A DNA stretch of 64,000 nt from Urophycis tenuis (taxonomy: Eukaryota > Chordata > Actinopteri > Gadiformes > Phycidae): the NCBI GenBank assembly GCA_036785325.1, contig JAXIVH010000024.1, positions 4,592,198 to 4,656,197 of the forward strand. Direction: 5' to 3'. The position numbers were made by a program, and so were the translations under genes. The notes under the pieces are model-generated. The model saw nothing but the letters and a program-made list of their open reading frames with translations, was not told where the DNA came from and ran no database searches. The first letter of the stretch is position 1; every line of letters starts with the position of its first letter. Shown piece after piece: positions 63,237 through 64,000 of this stretch.

Positions 63237-63933
63237 TCAGAGGTCAAACCCCTCCTTCTGAGCAATGAGGTCGATGGCCGCCTCCACATCGTCCACGATG
63301 TAATCTGGTTCCATCAGCATTGCGTCCTCCTTGTCCTGCTCTATGGGCAAGGCAGCACCGGGATTGAACACACCAGTACAGACCTGAACAACAAACACAA
63401 CATCAACTACTGTCCTCCAGGAATACGTTTACTGTTAATGTTACCACCAGGACGACAGACAGGCCAAAGGTTAAAGGTAACATACCAGGATAGAGTGGCA
63501 CTGGGTGGCGCTAGGCATCTCTAGCTGATCTTCAACCTGCAGGGGGGCTGCACTCCACTCTGTGCCCCTCCCCTGAGTTAGCGCCTTAGCAGCAGGAGCC
63601 ATTAGCTGCTGCTTTAGGTAGCGGTTGTACGAGTTAGCACCGTAAACATCTGTCATCAGGTTGTCCCTAACAGACACACAGACAGGTTAACCCTCAGACA
63701 CAACAGACAGTCAACAGAGAAACAGACCGGCAGACAGGCAGTACCCTATAGCGTAGAGTGTAGTGACAGGTGTATTCCAGCCCTGATTGGCTGTCTGCTG
63801 CCGGATGAGGAGCTCTGCGTGCTGATAGGTCAGGAGGCTGGGCTTCCCCATCACAGCCTCGTAGCGTAGCCTCTGACCAGCTAGCTTCCGGAACACAGTC
63901 TCCAGACACAGCATGAACACACCATGACCCAAC
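63237..63933 (-). CDS. hdhd5: HAD-like hydrolase domain-containing 5, last three coding exons (partial)
   Basis: Member of the HAD superfamily (CECR5), reported as mitochondrial; substrate unknown to me. Exons in mRNA order: 63745-63933, 63486-63666, 63237-63383. Phases agree across both introns (ATA GG|G GAC; CTG|GTC). Encoded: LGHGVFMLCLETVFRKLAGQ, MGKPSLLTYQHAELLIRQQ, LYAIGDNLMTDVYGANSYN (HAD motif IV GDN...D), ILVCTGVFNPGAAL, then MLMEPDYIVDDVEAAIDLIA and EGFDL with TGA at 63237-63239. This follows the CECR5 C-terminus closely. The 5' part lies beyond the window. The first visible exon has a (TG)nATGTAG acceptor. Confidence 0.93.
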
Positions 63934-63935
63934 CT

Positions 63936-63936
<1 letters not shown>

Positions 63937-63989
<53 letters not shown>
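63937..63989. repeat. (CA)n before an hdhd5 acceptor
   Basis: (TG)n on the gene strand, running into ATGTAG|GTTGGG of exon 63745-63933. Confidence 0.9.
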
Positions 63990-63991
<2 letters not shown>

Positions 63992-64000
63992 TAACACAGT

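Overview
The window is nuclear DNA from a teleost fish. It holds spliced, intron-rich vertebrate genes, fish-type L2-like LINE tails, a tRNA-derived SINE, hAT and other DNA-transposon families, and a very high load of micro- and minisatellites. That repeat load, combined with short introns, recalls codfish-like genomes, but this is only an inference.

Layout. (1) 159-1438, plus strand: the last two coding exons of a class I glucose transporter, best match slc2a1 (GLUT1), with a long 3' UTR ending near 4.6 kb. (2) 5.2-8.2 kb: a 3-kb, roughly 28-bp minisatellite between the converging 3' ends of slc2a1 and cpne1. (3) 8.34-19.5 kb, minus: a complete cpne1 gene, 15 coding exons, 533 codons as I splice it. 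(4) 23.15-25.86 kb, minus: rbm12, one coding exon of 901 codons, with 5' leader intron and promoter up to about 29.15 kb. (5) 31.39-37.57 kb, minus: complete nfs1 (13 exons, 448 codons). (6) 40.22-49.21 kb, minus: complete rbm39 (14 exons, 516 codons), leader exon near 50.3 kb. (7) 51.5-59.8 kb: a transposon graveyard with two nested insertion stacks; one inserted 3.7-kb block with long inverted ends carries a candidate multi-exon zinc-finger gene. (8) 60.15-61.19 kb, plus: an unrecognised 3-exon gene. (9) 63.24-63.93 kb, minus: the last three coding exons of hdhd5 (CECR5), which continues beyond the window.

The block cpne1-rbm12-nfs1-rbm39, all on one strand, matches the order I know from human 20q11.22. 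ROMO1, which lies between NFS1 and RBM39 in human, was not found. The genes do not form a pathway: copine is a calcium-dependent membrane-binding protein, RBM12 and RBM39 are RNA-binding/splicing factors, NFS1 is the mitochondrial cysteine desulfurase of Fe-S biogenesis, GLUT1 is a hexose carrier and HDHD5 is a HAD-family hydrolase-like protein.

The most unusual theme is how tandem repeats relate to splice sites. In at least six introns of cpne1, nfs1 and rbm39 a minisatellite starts at a real splice site, and its unit is a (sometimes mutated) copy of that site. Other exons have (TG)nTAG acceptors, GTACACAC... donors or a 180-nt (CT)n tract, and one cpne1 exon sits between long complementary (TG)n and (CA)n tracts. 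The second theme is two sets of nested transposons whose insertion order can be read from intact target-site duplications.
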